NCBI GenBank assembly: GCA_017303485.1
Contig: JAFLCY010000007.1
Location: 1-63,621, forward strand
Length of the DNA: 63,621 nt
Origin: Rhodobacterales bacterium
GTDB taxonomy: Bacteria > Pseudomonadota > Alphaproteobacteria > Rhodobacterales > Rhodobacteraceae
Reading direction: 5' to 3'
Shown here: positions 42,895 to 52,593 of the stretch, piece after piece
How positions within the stretch are numbered: the stretch's first letter is position 1
How the letters are laid out: each line of letters begins with the position of its first letter
Notes under the pieces: model-generated
What the model saw: only the letters and a program-made list of their open reading frames with translations
Told to the model about the DNA's origin: nothing
The model's database searches: none
Position numbers and translations under genes: made by a program

Positions 42895-43469
42895 TCCTGC
42901 CTCCAGACCGGATAGCCGATGGCGGACAGAAGCGCCGCCGTCTCGGCCACCGGAAGTCCCATTATGCCGGTGAAAGACCCGGAAATCCACGGGATGAAGG
43001 CCCCAGCCAGCCCCTGAATGCCATAGCCGCCGGCCTTGCCCTGCCACTCGTCCGAAGCGAGGTAGGCGTTGAGTTCCGCATCCGACAACCGCTTCATCTT
43101 CACCACGCTCAGGCATTCGCGACTGAGCATCCGGTCGCCTTTCCGTACGGCGATCGCGGTGACCACCTGATGACGCCGACCGGCCAGTGCGGTCAGGAAC
43201 CGGGCCGCTTCCCCCGCATTTTCCGGCTTGCCCAGAATGCGCCGGCCAAGCGCGACCGTGGTGTCGGCACACAGCACCACGTCATCGGGACCGGACGGCA
43301 CGGCCAGCGCCTTCTCCTGCGCCAGTCGCAGGCAGTAGGGACGCGGCAATTCGCCCTTGCGGGGATCCTCGTCGATGTCAGGAGGCAGGATCAGATCGGG
43401 CACGATCCCCATCTGCGCCAGCAATTCCTTGCGGCGCGGACTTCCCGATCCAAGGATCAACCGCATCAT
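42891..43469 (-). CDS. maf: Maf-family nucleoside triphosphate pyrophosphatase
   Basis: This 192-residue house-cleaning NTP pyrophosphatase starts [17 protein letters not shown], with [20 protein letters not shown] and [16 protein letters not shown], all family motifs. It hydrolyses non-canonical or modified nucleotides (dTTP/UTP or m7GTP types). Two tandem ATGs (43469 and 43466) are possible starts with no strong ribosome site. It lies between infA and the RNase E/G gene. Confidence 0.93.
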   Translation of the reverse strand: MMRLILGSGSPRRKELLAQMGIVPDLILPPDIDEDPRKGELPRPYCLRLAQEKALAVPSGPDDVVLCADTTVALGRRILGKPENAGEAARFLTALAGRRHQVVTAIAVRKGDRMLSRECLSVVKMKRLSDAELNAYLASDEWQGKAGGYGIQGLAGAFIPWISGSFTGIMGLPVAETAALLSAIGYPVWRQE

Positions 43470-43521
43470 TCGGCCACGCGTATCCCGGTCGGGGACCCGG
43501 TTCCCGCTGTTCGGGATGCGT

Positions 43522-43740
43522 TCACTTGAAGCGATAGTTGATGCGGCCCTTCGACAGGTCATAGGGGGTCATTTCGACCTGCACCTTGTCGCCGGCCAGA
43601 ACGCGGATGCGGTTCTTGCGCATCTTGCCTGCCATCGTCGCGATCAGTTCATGGCCGTTCTCGAGTTCGACCCTGAATGTCGCATTCGGCAGGAGTTCCT
43701 TCACGACACCGGGGAATTCGAGAATGTCTTCCTTGGCCAT
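43522..43740 (-). CDS. infA: Translation initiation factor IF-1
   Basis: The 72-residue S1-fold IF-1 reads [19 protein letters not shown] and ends [12 protein letters not shown], with [19 protein letters not shown] in between. It is essentially the standard alphaproteobacterial sequence. It is the promoter-proximal gene of the infA-maf-RNase E/G-yacG group. Confidence 0.98.
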   Translation of the reverse strand: MAKEDILEFPGVVKELLPNATFRVELENGHELIATMAGKMRKNRIRVLAGDKVQVEMTPYDLSKGRINYRFK

Positions 43741-43839
43741 GGTCTCTCCATTGCAGATGGGCCCGCAGGGATTGCCGCAGGCTTCCGCCGGGCGATATGC
43801 CCGCGAAAGGGGCGGTTTACAAGCGGATTCTGGACTCTG

Positions 43840-45453
43840 CTATGTCCGCAACCGGAACCTTTGGATCTTGCCGGTCTGGGTTTTCGGCAGCGCATCGGTA
43901 AACACCACCCGGCGGGGATACTTGTAGGGAGCGATGGTGCGCTTCACATGATCCTGCAGGATCTTCACCAGCAAAGCGTCCGGCGCGTGGCCCGCGGCCA
44001 GCACGACATGCGCCTCGACCACCTGGCCGCGTTCCTCGTCCGCGGCGCCGATCACCGCGCATTCCAGCACCGCGGGATGCGACAACAGCGCCGCCTCCAC
44101 CTCCGGTCCGGCGATGTTGTAGCCGGCAGAGATGATCATGTCGTCGGACCGCGCTGCAAAGTGGAAGCGCCCCTCCTCGTCCTGCCAGAAGCTGTCGCCG
44201 GTAAGGTTCCAGCCACCCTTGACATAGTTCTTCTGCCGCTTGTCCGACAGGTAGCGGCATCCGGTCGGCCCCCGCACGGCCAGCCGACCGATTTCCCCGC
44301 GGGGAAGCTCGGCCATGTCCTCGCCCACGATCCGCGCCTCATAGCCGGTGACGGGCCGCCCGGTGCAGGCGGGGCTGTGGTCGTCAAACCGGTTGGTGAT
44401 GAAGATATGCAGCATCTCGGTGGCGCCGATCCCGTCCAGCATCGGCTTGCCCGTCTTTTCCATCCATTCCTCGTAAACCGGCGCGGGCAGGGTTTCCCCG
44501 GCACTGACCGCCGCGCGCAAGCTGGACAGGTCCGCCCCTTCCGCCATCGCCTTCAGCATCACCCGGTAGGCTGTCGGCGCGGTAAAGCAGACCGTTGCCC
44601 GGTGCTTCTGGATGATCTCGATCATGTTGGGCGGGCTCGCCTGTTCCAAGAGCGCCGCCGCCGCCCCGAAGCGCAAGGGAAAGACCGCCAGCCCGCCAAG
44701 GCCGAAGGTAAAGGCCAAGGGCGGCGAGCCGACGAAGACATCCTCCGGCGTGACTCCCAGAACCTCGCGCGCATAGCCATCAGCGATGATCATCAGGTCG
44801 CGGTGGAAATGCATCGTGGCCTTGGGCTCGCCCGTGGTGCCGGAGGTGAAGCCCAGAAGCGCCACATCGTCGCGCCCTGTCTTCACCGCCTCGAACTTCA
44901 CCGATTTCGACAGCGCTGTCCGGTCAAGCTCGGCATCGTGGTTGGCGGTGCCGTCGAAACCGATCACGCTGCGCAGGAAATTCGAGCCCTTGGCGCAGGC
45001 GACCAGCTCTTCCATCAGCCGGGTGTCGCAGAGGGCCAGCGTGATCTCGGCCTTGTCGACAATCTGGCCCAGTTCGCCCGCCCGCAGCATCGGCATCGTG
45101 TTCACCACCACCGCGCCCGCCTTGGTCGCGGCCAGCCAGCAGGCCACCATCGCCGGGTTGTTCGCCGACCGGATCAGCACGCGGTTGCCGGGCTTGACCC
45201 CATAATCCTCAACCAGCGCATGCGCGAGGCGGTTCGTCCAGTCAGTCAGTTCCTTGTAGGTGCGGCTGCGGCCATTGCCGATCAGCGCGGTGTTGTCGCC
45301 AAAGCCCTTCGCCACCATCGCATCGGTCAGCTCCACCCCGGCATTCAGCCAGTCGGGATAGTCAAAGCCCTGCAGCCTGATCTCCGGCCAATCCTTCGGC
45401 GCGGGCAGCCGGTCGCGGGTGAATGTGTCCTCATGCCCTGTCGGTCCAAGCAT
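43840..45453 (-). CDS. 2-aminobenzoate-CoA ligase-like AMP-forming enzyme
   Basis: This 537-residue aryl-CoA ligase has an A3 motif LLGFTSGTTGEPKATMHFHR (~residue 180), DGIGATEMLHIF (~315), GGWNLTGDSFWQDEEG and the C-terminal Lys motif LPKTQTGKIQRF. The N-terminus (TGHEDTFTRDRLPAPKDWPE) resembles benzoate/2-aminobenzoate-CoA ligases. ATG 45453 has GGGAGG 7 bases upstream; ATG 45483, overlapping the ridA stop, is the alternative. With the 2-aminobenzoyl-CoA monooxygenase/reductase in the cluster, it should activate anthranilate in the first step. Confidence 0.88.
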   Translation of the reverse strand: MLGPTGHEDTFTRDRLPAPKDWPEIRLQGFDYPDWLNAGVELTDAMVAKGFGDNTALIGNGRSRTYKELTDWTNRLAHALVEDYGVKPGNRVLIRSANNPAMVACWLAATKAGAVVVNTMPMLRAGELGQIVDKAEITLALCDTRLMEELVACAKGSNFLRSVIGFDGTANHDAELDRTALSKSVKFEAVKTGRDDVALLGFTSGTTGEPKATMHFHRDLMIIADGYAREVLGVTPEDVFVGSPPLAFTFGLGGLAVFPLRFGAAAALLEQASPPNMIEIIQKHRATVCFTAPTAYRVMLKAMAEGADLSSLRAAVSAGETLPAPVYEEWMEKTGKPMLDGIGATEMLHIFITNRFDDHSPACTGRPVTGYEARIVGEDMAELPRGEIGRLAVRGPTGCRYLSDKRQKNYVKGGWNLTGDSFWQDEEGRFHFAARSDDMIISAGYNIAGPEVEAALLSHPAVLECAVIGAADEERGQVVEAHVVLAAGHAPDALLVKILQDHVKRTIAPYKYPRRVVFTDALPKTQTGKIQRFRLRT

Positions 45454-45479
45454 TCCCGGTCCTCCCAAACCCTGTCCTG

Positions 45480-45878
45480 TCATGCCTTCGGAATGACGGC
45501 TGTCGCCTCGATTTCCACGCGGGCCCGGTCCTCGACCAGAGCCACCACCTGCACCAGCGCCATCGCCGGATAGTTCCGCCCGATGACGGCCTTGTAGACC
45601 GCCCCCAGATCCTTCAGCCGGTCGAGGTATTCGCGCTTGTCGGTCACATACCAGGTCAGCCGGACCAGATGCTCCGGTCCCGCCCCCGCCTCGGCCAGCA
45701 CCTCGACGATAGATTTCAGCGCCTGCTCGACCTGGCCGACGAAGTCGTCGGTCTCGAATTCCTGATCGGCGTTCCAGCCGATGATCCCGCCGGTAAAGAC
45801 CATCCGCCCCTCGGCGGCGACGCCGTTGGCATAGCCCCGCGCGGGCTTCCAGTGCTTCGGGTGAAGGATCTCATGCAT
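45480..45878 (-). CDS. RidA-family deaminase in the 2-aminobenzoate cluster
   Basis: This 132-residue YjgF/RidA protein has a full-length core: KPARGYANGVAAEGRMVFTG, GQVEQALKSIVEVLAEAGAG, LVRLTWYVTDKREYLDRL and the C-terminal VVALVEDRARVEIEATAVIP, where Arg and Glu shape the active site. The family hydrolyses enamines and imines to ketones plus ammonia. The dearomatised product of 2-aminobenzoyl-CoA is an enamine, so this enzyme may remove the nitrogen. It overlaps the thioesterase gene by 8 bases. Confidence 0.9.
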   Translation of the reverse strand: MHEILHPKHWKPARGYANGVAAEGRMVFTGGIIGWNADQEFETDDFVGQVEQALKSIVEVLAEAGAGPEHLVRLTWYVTDKREYLDRLKDLGAVYKAVIGRNYPAMALVQVVALVEDRARVEIEATAVIPKA

Positions 45879-46284
45879 TCTGCTTCTCCCTGTAGGCTTC
45901 CAGCGCCGCCCGCATCTCCGCAGGCCACGGCGCGGCCTTCATTTGGTCGATCCAGGCAAGCGTCATTCCAACTCGTAGCCGCAAGCCATCCGGCCCATGC
46001 CCCTCGATCCACATCTTCACCGACGATCCGCCGACCCGCTCCACCCGCAGCGTGAAGCGCACCTTGTCGCCCAGCCGTGAGGGCCGCTGGAACATCGCCT
46101 CCATCGCCACGGTCGGGACGCCATTCGACGCGCCATTGTGCATGGACGCGAAGGACCGCCCGACCACATCGGCAAAGAAGTTCTCGATGACCGAGTTCAC
46201 CATCTCGAAATAGCGCGGATAAAAGACGATCCCCGCCGGGTCGCAGTGGTTGAACTCGATCTGGATGATCCGCTTGTAGCTCAT
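45871..46284 (-). CDS. Hotdog-fold acyl-CoA thioesterase (4HBT type)
   Basis: This 137-residue single hotdog-domain protein has the catalytic Asp in [20 protein letters not shown] (residues ~10-29), the 4-hydroxybenzoyl-CoA thioesterase signature. It may release a dead-end or toxic aryl-CoA and free CoA, or act in the lower pathway. It is coupled to the upstream acyl-CoA dehydrogenase by an ATGA overlap and to ridA by an 8-base overlap. Confidence 0.9.
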   Translation of the reverse strand: MSYKRIIQIEFNHCDPAGIVFYPRYFEMVNSVIENFFADVVGRSFASMHNGASNGVPTVAMEAMFQRPSRLGDKVRFTLRVERVGGSSVKMWIEGHGPDGLRLRVGMTLAWIDQMKAAPWPAEMRAALEAYREKQNA

Positions 46285-47417
46285 CCCAGAATGCTCCGCG
46301 CGATGACGATGCGCTGGACGTCGCTGGCGCCTTCGTAGATGCGCAATGCCCGGATCTCGCGGTACAGGCTTTCGACAGCGAACCCGTGCCGCACCCCGTC
46401 TCCGCCATGCAGCTGAACCGCCATGTCAATGACGCGCTGTGCCGCCTCGGTCGAGTAAAGCTTGGCCATCGCCGCCTCGCGGCTGACCCGGGCCGCGCCC
46501 TGATCTTTCGTCCAGGCTGCCCGATAGACCAGCAAAGCCGAGGCGTCGATCTCCAGCGCCATGTCGGCCAGATGCCCCTGCACCAGCTGCAACTCGCTCA
46601 ACGCCTGCCCCTGAATCCGCCGCGCCTTCGTACGTGCCAACGCCTCGTCCAGCGCCCGGCGGGCAAATCCCAGCGCCGCCGCTCCGACGGTCGACCGGAA
46701 CACGTCCAAGACCGACATGGCGATCTTGAACCCATCGCCGGGTTTGCCGATCAGCGCCGCCTCCGGCAATTCCACATCGGTCAGCCGCAGATGCGCCAGA
46801 GGATGCGGTGCCATCACCTCGATCCGGCTCACGACCTCCAGCCCCTGCGTCGCGGCGGGCATCAGGAAGGCCGACAAACCCTTGGCGCCCGGCGCCTCGC
46901 CGGTGCGGGCGAAGATCACATAGACATCGGCAATCCCGCCGTTCGAGATATAGGTCTTCTCGCCCGACAGCCGCCAGCCGCCCTGTACCCGCTCGGCCAC
47001 CATCGCCGTCGCCGCCACGTCAGAGCCCGACCCCGGCTCGGTCAGCGCAAAGCCGGAGATCGCAGCCCCGGAGCGTGTCTGCCCCAGCCACTCCTGCTGT
47101 TCCGTTGTCCCGAACAGCGACACCGCGCCCATCCCCAGCCCCTGCATCGCAAAGGCGAAATCCGCCAACCCGTCATGCCGCGCCAGCGTTTCGCGGATCA
47201 GACACAGCGACCGCACGTCCAGCCGCTCCCCTTCCGCCGCGCCCGAGTGCTTCAACCAGCCGCCCGCCCCCAGCGTCGCGACCAGCCCCTTGCAGGCCGC
47301 GTCCACGTCGTCATGCGATACCGGCAGGTTCACAGCGCACCATGCCTCCAACGCCGCCGCCAACTCGCGGTGGCGGATCTCGAAGAACGGCCAGTGAAGG
47401 AAACTCGTATCGCCCAT
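46281..47417 (-). CDS. Acyl-CoA dehydrogenase
   Basis: This 378-residue FAD acyl-CoA dehydrogenase has [19 protein letters not shown] (FAD/substrate region, ~residue 125), [19 protein letters not shown], and C-terminal [20 protein letters not shown] with [15 protein letters not shown] catalytic Glu is plausible in YEGAS, the position used by most short-chain enzymes. It probably oxidises a cyclohexenecarboxyl-CoA intermediate of 2-aminobenzoate breakdown. An intergenic GC-rich hairpin repeat lies directly upstream. Confidence 0.92.
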   Translation of the reverse strand: MGDTSFLHWPFFEIRHRELAAALEAWCAVNLPVSHDDVDAACKGLVATLGAGGWLKHSGAAEGERLDVRSLCLIRETLARHDGLADFAFAMQGLGMGAVSLFGTTEQQEWLGQTRSGAAISGFALTEPGSGSDVAATAMVAERVQGGWRLSGEKTYISNGGIADVYVIFARTGEAPGAKGLSAFLMPAATQGLEVVSRIEVMAPHPLAHLRLTDVELPEAALIGKPGDGFKIAMSVLDVFRSTVGAAALGFARRALDEALARTKARRIQGQALSELQLVQGHLADMALEIDASALLVYRAAWTKDQGAARVSREAAMAKLYSTEAAQRVIDMAVQLHGGDGVRHGFAVESLYREIRALRIYEGASDVQRIVIARSILG

Positions 47418-47429
47418 GGCTTGCTCTTT

Positions 47430-47468
47430 TTCCAAATACTCCGGGGGTCCGGGGGCTGGCCCCCGGTC
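47430..47468. repeat. GC-rich hairpin repeat, Rhodobacteraceae intergenic type
   Basis: Between the hydratase stop and the dehydrogenase start lies CCGGGGG-CTGG-CCCCCGG (47449-47466), preceded on the plus strand by AAATACTCCGGGGGT. On the minus strand this reads as a GC hairpin followed by CCCCCGGAGTATTTGGA. I recall this combination as a widespread intergenic repeat in Rhodobacteraceae. Only one copy is in the window, so its repeat nature rests on memory. Confidence 0.5.
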
Positions 47469-47473
47469 CGCCC

Positions 47474-48286
47474 TCAGTCCCCCTGAAACACCGGCTTTTC
47501 CTTGGCCACGAAGGCCCGGTAGGCCCGCTCGAAATCCTTCGTCTGCATGCAGATCGCCTGCGCCTGCGCCTCGGCTTCGATCGCCTGCTCCAGCCCCATG
47601 TTCCATTCCTGGTTCAACTGGGTCTTGGTGATCCCATGCGCGAAGACCGGCCCGGCCGCCAGCCGCCGGGCCAGCGCGATCGCTTCCGTTTCCAAAGCTT
47701 CCGGCGCGTGGAGGGCGTTCCAGAAGCCCCAGCGCTCGCCCTCCTCGGCCCCCATCACCCGCCCGGTGTACAGAAGCTCCGCCGCCCGGCCCTGGCCGAT
47801 GATCCGGGGCAGTATCGCGCATGCCCCCATGTCGCAGCCCGCAAGTCCCACTCGCGTGAACAGGAAGGCGCATTTCGCCGCCGGCGTCGCCAGCCGCAGA
47901 TCCGAAGCCATCGCGATGATCGCCCCAGCCCCCACGGCCACGCCGTCCACGGCCGCGATGATAGGCTTCCCGCAGGAAATCATCGCCTTGACAAGATCGC
48001 CCGTCATCCGGGTGAATGCCAGCAACTCCTTCATCGGCAGCCCGATCAGCGGCCCGATGATGTCATGCACATCGCCCCCCGAACAGAAGTTGCCCCCGTT
48101 CGAGGCGAAGACCACCACATCGACATCGTCGGCATAGACCAGCTCCCGGAAGGTATCCCGCAGCTCGGCATAGCTGTCGAAGGTCAAGGGGTTCTTCCGG
48201 TCCGGCCGGTTCAGCCGAACTACCGCAATCCGGTCCCTCACCTCCCACAGGAAATGCTGCGGCTTCAGGCCCGCCATCTTGGTCAT
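47474..48286 (-). CDS. Enoyl-CoA hydratase/isomerase family protein
   Basis: This 270-residue crotonase has oxyanion-hole segments [14 protein letters not shown] (~residue 65) and [19 protein letters not shown] (~115), then [20 protein letters not shown] where the usual acidic residue is replaced by Asp/Gly. Such changes are common in ring-cleaving or specialised crotonases. Coupled to marR by ATGA (48283-48286). A likely role is hydration or hydrolytic ring opening of the alicyclic CoA intermediate. Confidence 0.88.
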   Translation of the reverse strand: MTKMAGLKPQHFLWEVRDRIAVVRLNRPDRKNPLTFDSYAELRDTFRELVYADDVDVVVFASNGGNFCSGGDVHDIIGPLIGLPMKELLAFTRMTGDLVKAMISCGKPIIAAVDGVAVGAGAIIAMASDLRLATPAAKCAFLFTRVGLAGCDMGACAILPRIIGQGRAAELLYTGRVMGAEEGERWGFWNALHAPEALETEAIALARRLAAGPVFAHGITKTQLNQEWNMGLEQAIEAEAQAQAICMQTKDFERAYRAFVAKEKPVFQGD

Positions 48287-48711
48287 CGTCCCATCCTCTT
48301 CAGGATCGTGGTCATCTGGTCCAGCTCGTCCTCCGAAAGCCCGGCAAACAGCCGCGCCACCTCGGCCTCGTGCCCCTCGGCCATCGTCTCGAAAGCCGTC
48401 AGACCTTCCAGGGTCAGCGCCACATGCACCGTCCGCCGGTCCACCTCGGACGGCGTCCGCAGCACCAGCCCCTCGCCCTCCAGCCGGTCGACCACCGCCG
48501 TTGCATTGCCGTTCGACACCAGCAGCATCCGGGACAACTCGCTCATCGTCACGCCTTCGCGGCGACGATACAGGGCCGCCATCACGTCAAAACGCGGTAG
48601 CGTGGTGTCATGCGTCACCCGCAGATACTCGCGCAGGCCGTTCTCCGCCGCCCGGGTCACGCCCAAGAGCCGGATCCACATCTTCAGCCGCCGCTTCGAC
48701 CCCTCGCTCAT
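48283..48711 (-). CDS. MarR-family transcriptional regulator
   Basis: This is a 142-residue winged-helix regulator: [40 protein letters not shown] recognition helix, [19 protein letters not shown] wing (with the DxR motif) and the C-terminal dimerisation helix. Encoded inside the catabolic operon it probably represses it and responds to an aryl-CoA, as related regulators do. The palindromic GAAATT elements at 51773-51810 are the likely operator. ATGA overlaps on both sides. Confidence 0.92.
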   Translation of the reverse strand: MSEGSKRRLKMWIRLLGVTRAAENGLREYLRVTHDTTLPRFDVMAALYRRREGVTMSELSRMLLVSNGNATAVVDRLEGEGLVLRTPSEVDRRTVHVALTLEGLTAFETMAEGHEAEVARLFAGLSEDELDQMTTILKRMGR

Positions 48712-49445
48712 ACCTCGCCCCCCGAGATCGCAAGGCAAGCGCCGTTCACCCCCGAGGCGGCTGCGGACGCCAGATAAAGCGCCGCCGCCGTGACCTCCGA
48801 CGGCTGAAACAGTCGCCCCTGCGGGCTCACGCCCTCCAACGCCGCCCGCGCTTCGGCCAGTGATTTCCCGGTCTTTTCGGCAATCACCTGCACCGAATGC
48901 TCCGTCATCGGCGTATCGAGGAACCCCGGACAGATCGCGTTGACCGTGATCCCCTTGCGCGCCACTTCCAGCGCCAGCGACCGCACAAGCCCGACGACCC
49001 CATGCTTCGCCGCCGCATAGGGTGCCACCTTGGCATAGCCCTTCAGCCCCGCCGTCGAAGCCACGGCAATCAGCCGCCCCTCGCCCCGGAACTGTCCCAA
49101 AGCCTCGCGGAAGGTCAGGAAGACCCCGGTCAGGTTCACCGCAAGCATCGCGTTCCACTGGGCCAGCGAGGTCTTCGCCAGCACTGCGCTGTCCGCCGCC
49201 CCGGCGTTGGCGACGACGATGTCACAGGGCCCGGCGTCGCGAAACATCGCCGCGACGGAAGCCTCATCCGTCACGTCCGCCTGCACCCAGCGCGCTCCCA
49301 GCGGTTCTGCCACCGCTTGCAACGCCTCGGCGCGGCGGCCCGAGATCACCACCTCCGCCCCCGCCCCGGCAAAGCCGCGCGCAAGGTCGGCGCCCGCGCC
49401 CGTGCCGCCACCCGTGATCAGCACGCGCTTGCCCGAAAGGGTCAT
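48708..49445 (-). CDS. SDR-family oxidoreductase of the 2-aminobenzoate cluster
   Basis: This 245-residue SDR has a variant cofactor loop [19 protein letters not shown] (GAG in place of GIG), [16 protein letters not shown], Ser in [10 protein letters not shown] and Tyr-x3-Lys in [15 protein letters not shown]. It is coupled by ATGA overlaps to the monooxygenase/reductase gene upstream and marR downstream. It probably oxidises or reduces a hydroxy-CoA intermediate after ring reduction. Confidence 0.88.
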   Translation of the reverse strand: MTLSGKRVLITGGGTGAGADLARGFAGAGAEVVISGRRAEALQAVAEPLGARWVQADVTDEASVAAMFRDAGPCDIVVANAGAADSAVLAKTSLAQWNAMLAVNLTGVFLTFREALGQFRGEGRLIAVASTAGLKGYAKVAPYAAAKHGVVGLVRSLALEVARKGITVNAICPGFLDTPMTEHSVQVIAEKTGKSLAEARAALEGVSPQGRLFQPSEVTAAALYLASAAASGVNGACLAISGGEV

Positions 49446-51727
49446 ACCCGGATCACCTCCTGCGCGCGGGCCTGCAGGCGCAAGGCCTGATCGCGGCCGT
49501 TCAGATAGGGGTTCGGCCAGAACACCCTGTCATCCCCTGCCAGCACTGCTGCGTGCAGCGTCCAGTAGGGGTCGGCCAGATGCGGACGCGCCAGCGCCAC
49601 CAGATCGGCCCGACCGGCAAGCAGGATGCCGTTCGCCTGATCCGCCTCGGTGATGTTGCCGACAGCCATCGTCGCCAGTCCCGCCTCGTTGCGGATCCGG
49701 TCGCTGAACGGGGTCTGGAACATCCGGCCATAGATCGGCTTCGCTTCGGTCGAGGTCTGTCCGGCGCTGACATCGATGATGTCGGCGCCGGCCGCAGAGA
49801 AGGCCTTGGCGATCTCCACCGCCTCCTCGGGCGTCACGCCCCCGTCGCCGACCCAGTCGTTTGCCGAGATGCGGACCGACATCGGCTTCTCCTCCGGCCA
49901 GACCGCGCGCATCGCCCGGAAAACCTCCAGCGGCCAGCGCAGGCGGTTCTCCAGACTGCCGCCATACTCATCGGTGCGGATGTTCGAAACTGGGCTGATG
50001 AAGGAGGAAATCAGGTAGCCATGCGCGGCATGAAGTTCGATCATGTCAAACCCGGCGCGCCCGGCCATCTTGGTCGAGGCAACGAACTGGTCGCGCACCA
50101 TGTCCATGTCGGCCCGCGTCATCGCCTTCGGCACCGCGTTTCCGGCGCTCCACGGGATCGCGCTCGCGCTCATCACCGGCCAGTTGCCCGAAGCCAGCGG
50201 CGCATCGCCTTCCTCCCAGCCAAGCTGCGTGCTGCCCTTGCGCCCCGAATGGCCGATCTGGCAGCAAATCTTCGCCTTCGTCTCGGCGTGGACGAAGTCG
50301 ACCAGCCGTTTCCACGCGACCTCATGTTCGGGCGCATAAAGACCGGGACAGCCCGGCGTGATCCGCCCCTCGGGCGACACGCAGGTCATCTCGACATAGA
50401 CCAGACCCGCGCCCCCCTTGGCGCGCTCGGCGTAATGCACGAAATGCCAATCCGTCGGACAGCCATCCACCGCCTTGTACTGCGCCATCGGCGAGACGAC
50501 GACGCGGTTCTCCAGCCGCATCCCCCGCAGATGGAACGGGGCGAATATCGGCTGGCGGCCCGGCTCTCCCCCTGCCTGCGACTGGAACCAGTCTTCGGCC
50601 TCCCGCAGCCACTCCGGGTCGCGCAGACGCAGGTTCTCGTGGCTGATCCGCTGGCTGCGGGTCAGCAGCGAATAGGCGAACTGCATCGGCGCCATGTCCA
50701 GATAGCGTTCGACCCGCTCGAACCACTCAAGCGAGTTCCGCGCCGCGGATTGCAGGCGCAGCACCTCGACCCGCCGCTCCTCCTGATAGCGCTGGAAGGC
50801 CGCCTCCATTGTTGGCTCGGAATGCAGGTAGTCCGCCAGCGCAATCGCAGAATCGAAGGCCAGCCGCGAGCCTGAGCCGATGGAGTAATGCCCGGTCGCC
50901 GCCGCATCACCCATCAGCACGACATTGCCATTGTACCAGCGTTCGCAAAGCACGCGCGGGAACTGCATCCAGACCGCCGAGCCGCGCAGGTGGTTGGCGT
51001 TCGAGATCAGGTCATGCCCGCCCAGATGCTTGGCAAAGATGCGCTGGCAGGTGGCGACGATCTCTTCCTTCGTCATGTCGGCAAAGCCCGCCCGGTCCCA
51101 GGTCTCGGGCATGCAATCGACGATGAAGGTCGCGGTATCGGCGTCGAACTGGTAGACATGCGCCCAGAACCAGCCCCACTCGGTCTCCTCGAAGATGAAG
51201 GTGAAGGCATCGTCGAACTTCTGGTGCGTGCCCAGCCAGATGAACTTGACCAGCCGCTGATCAATGTCGGGCTTGAAGACATCGGCATATTCCCGGCGCA
51301 CCAGCGAGTTGATCCCGTCCGTCGCCACCACAAGGTCATAGTCATTGCGGTAGTCCTCAGCCGACTTGAACTCGGCCTGGAACTGTAGGTCCACGCCCAG
51401 CTCGCGCGCCCTCTCTTGCAGGATCATCAGCATCTTCATCCGACCAATCCCGGCGAATCCGTGCCCGCCCGAGACCTGACGTTCGCCGCGATGCACCACC
51501 GCGATATCGTCCCAATAGGCGAAATTCGCCTTGATCGCGTCGTAGGACTGCGGGTCGTTCTTCTTCATCCGCGCCATCGCGTCGTCTGACAGCACCACAC
51601 CCCAGCCGAAGGTGTCGTCCGCCTTGTTCCGCTCCATCACCGTCACCTGGTGCGAGGGATCGCGCAGCTTCATGGAAATCGCGAAATAGAGGCCCGCCGG
51701 ACCGCCCCCAAGGCAAAGAACCTTCAC
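49442..51727 (-). CDS. 2-aminobenzoyl-CoA monooxygenase/reductase (salicylyl-CoA 5-hydroxylase type fusion)
   Basis: This is a 761-residue fusion of two flavoproteins. Residues 1-~385 are a class A FAD monooxygenase ([37 protein letters not shown]). Residues ~395-755 are an old-yellow-enzyme-type reductase ([54 protein letters not shown]). This architecture is that of the Azoarcus evansii enzyme that 5-hydroxylates 2-aminobenzoyl-CoA and then reduces the ring. It is the defining enzyme of the cluster and the first gene from the divergent promoter. Confidence 0.93.
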   Translation of the reverse strand: MKVLCLGGGPAGLYFAISMKLRDPSHQVTVMERNKADDTFGWGVVLSDDAMARMKKNDPQSYDAIKANFAYWDDIAVVHRGERQVSGGHGFAGIGRMKMLMILQERARELGVDLQFQAEFKSAEDYRNDYDLVVATDGINSLVRREYADVFKPDIDQRLVKFIWLGTHQKFDDAFTFIFEETEWGWFWAHVYQFDADTATFIVDCMPETWDRAGFADMTKEEIVATCQRIFAKHLGGHDLISNANHLRGSAVWMQFPRVLCERWYNGNVVLMGDAAATGHYSIGSGSRLAFDSAIALADYLHSEPTMEAAFQRYQEERRVEVLRLQSAARNSLEWFERVERYLDMAPMQFAYSLLTRSQRISHENLRLRDPEWLREAEDWFQSQAGGEPGRQPIFAPFHLRGMRLENRVVVSPMAQYKAVDGCPTDWHFVHYAERAKGGAGLVYVEMTCVSPEGRITPGCPGLYAPEHEVAWKRLVDFVHAETKAKICCQIGHSGRKGSTQLGWEEGDAPLASGNWPVMSASAIPWSAGNAVPKAMTRADMDMVRDQFVASTKMAGRAGFDMIELHAAHGYLISSFISPVSNIRTDEYGGSLENRLRWPLEVFRAMRAVWPEEKPMSVRISANDWVGDGGVTPEEAVEIAKAFSAAGADIIDVSAGQTSTEAKPIYGRMFQTPFSDRIRNEAGLATMAVGNITEADQANGILLAGRADLVALARPHLADPYWTLHAAVLAGDDRVFWPNPYLNGRDQALRLQARAQEVIRV

Positions 51728-51772
51728 CTGACCCTCCCTCGAGTCCCCGTTTGTCCCAGCCTGCCACTCGAG

Positions 51773-51810
51773 GAAATTAATTTCAAGCTTGAAATTTCTA
51801 GCTTGAAATT
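51773..51810. promoter_or_regulatory. Probable MarR operator cluster in the divergent promoter
   Basis: In the 101-base divergent gap, AATTTCAAGCTTGAAATT (51779-51796) is a perfect 18-bp palindrome. It overlaps GAAATTAATTTC (51773-51784), a perfect 12-bp palindrome. AGCTTGAAATT is repeated directly at 51786-51796 and 51800-51810. Four GAAATT half-sites in 38 bases suggest cooperative binding by the MarR regulator encoded at 48283-48711. Confidence 0.72.
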
Positions 51811-51828
51811 CCTGGCCGACGATGCAGG

Positions 51829-52593
51829 ATGCAGGACATGGAGCTGATCGTCGAACCGCATGGCGCCTGGACCCGGCTGGTGCTGAACCGGCCGCCGGTG
51901 AAGAATGCCCTCAACACGGCGCTTCTGGCGCGGCTGGCCCAGGTACTGACGGACCTTGTGCGCGATCCAGCCTGCCGCGCGGTGTTGCTGACCGGAGCGG
52001 AGGGCAACTTCGCCGCCGGGGCCGACATTGCCGAGATCGAGGGGAAGACCGCCGCCGAAGGGGCCACCGATCCCCGCAAGGCGCATTGGGCCGTGATCCG
52101 CGCCTTCCCGAAACCGCTGGTCGCCGCCGTCGACGGTTTCGCACTTGGCGGCGGGTTCGAGCTGGCGCTGATGGCCGATTGCCTCGTGCTGGGGACGACA
52201 GCGCGGGTCGGGCTGCCGGAAACCAACCTCGGCCTGATTCCCGGCGCGGGCGGGGCGCAGCGCCTTCTCTCGCTGGTGGGCCGTGCCAGGGCGACCCGGC
52301 TGGTCCTGACCGGGGAAATCCTGCCCGCCGCCACCGCCTTTGACTGGGGCATCGCCGGCTGGCTTTCCGAAGGGGCTGCCGACGATCTCGCCCGTCCGCT
52401 CGCTGAAAAGCTGGCGGACCGCGCGCCCCTCGCCCTGCAAGCAGCCAAGGCCGCTCTGGTCGCCGGGGCAGAAGCCGCGCTTGCCCTCGATCAGGAACGC
52501 GCCGCCTTCGAGGCCCTCCTTGACAGCGCCGACAAGACCGAAGGCATCCGCGCCTTCCGCGAGAAACGCAAGCCGGGGTTCACCGGCCAATGA
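51829..52593 (+). CDS. Enoyl-CoA hydratase/isomerase family protein
   Basis: This 254-residue crotonase has oxyanion-hole regions [14 protein letters not shown] (~residue 60) and [20 protein letters not shown] (~103). One catalytic Glu is kept in [19 protein letters not shown], but the second Glu position before LVLTG is Arg (ATRLVLTG), which suggests an isomerase or a hydratase with altered chemistry. ATG 51829 is the first start; ATG 51838 has better ribosome-site spacing. It is coupled to the next gene by ATGA. Confidence 0.9.
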   Translation: MQDMELIVEPHGAWTRLVLNRPPVKNALNTALLARLAQVLTDLVRDPACRAVLLTGAEGNFAAGADIAEIEGKTAAEGATDPRKAHWAVIRAFPKPLVAAVDGFALGGGFELALMADCLVLGTTARVGLPETNLGLIPGAGGAQRLLSLVGRARATRLVLTGEILPAATAFDWGIAGWLSEGAADDLARPLAEKLADRAPLALQAAKAALVAGAEAALALDQERAAFEALLDSADKTEGIRAFREKRKPGFTGQ

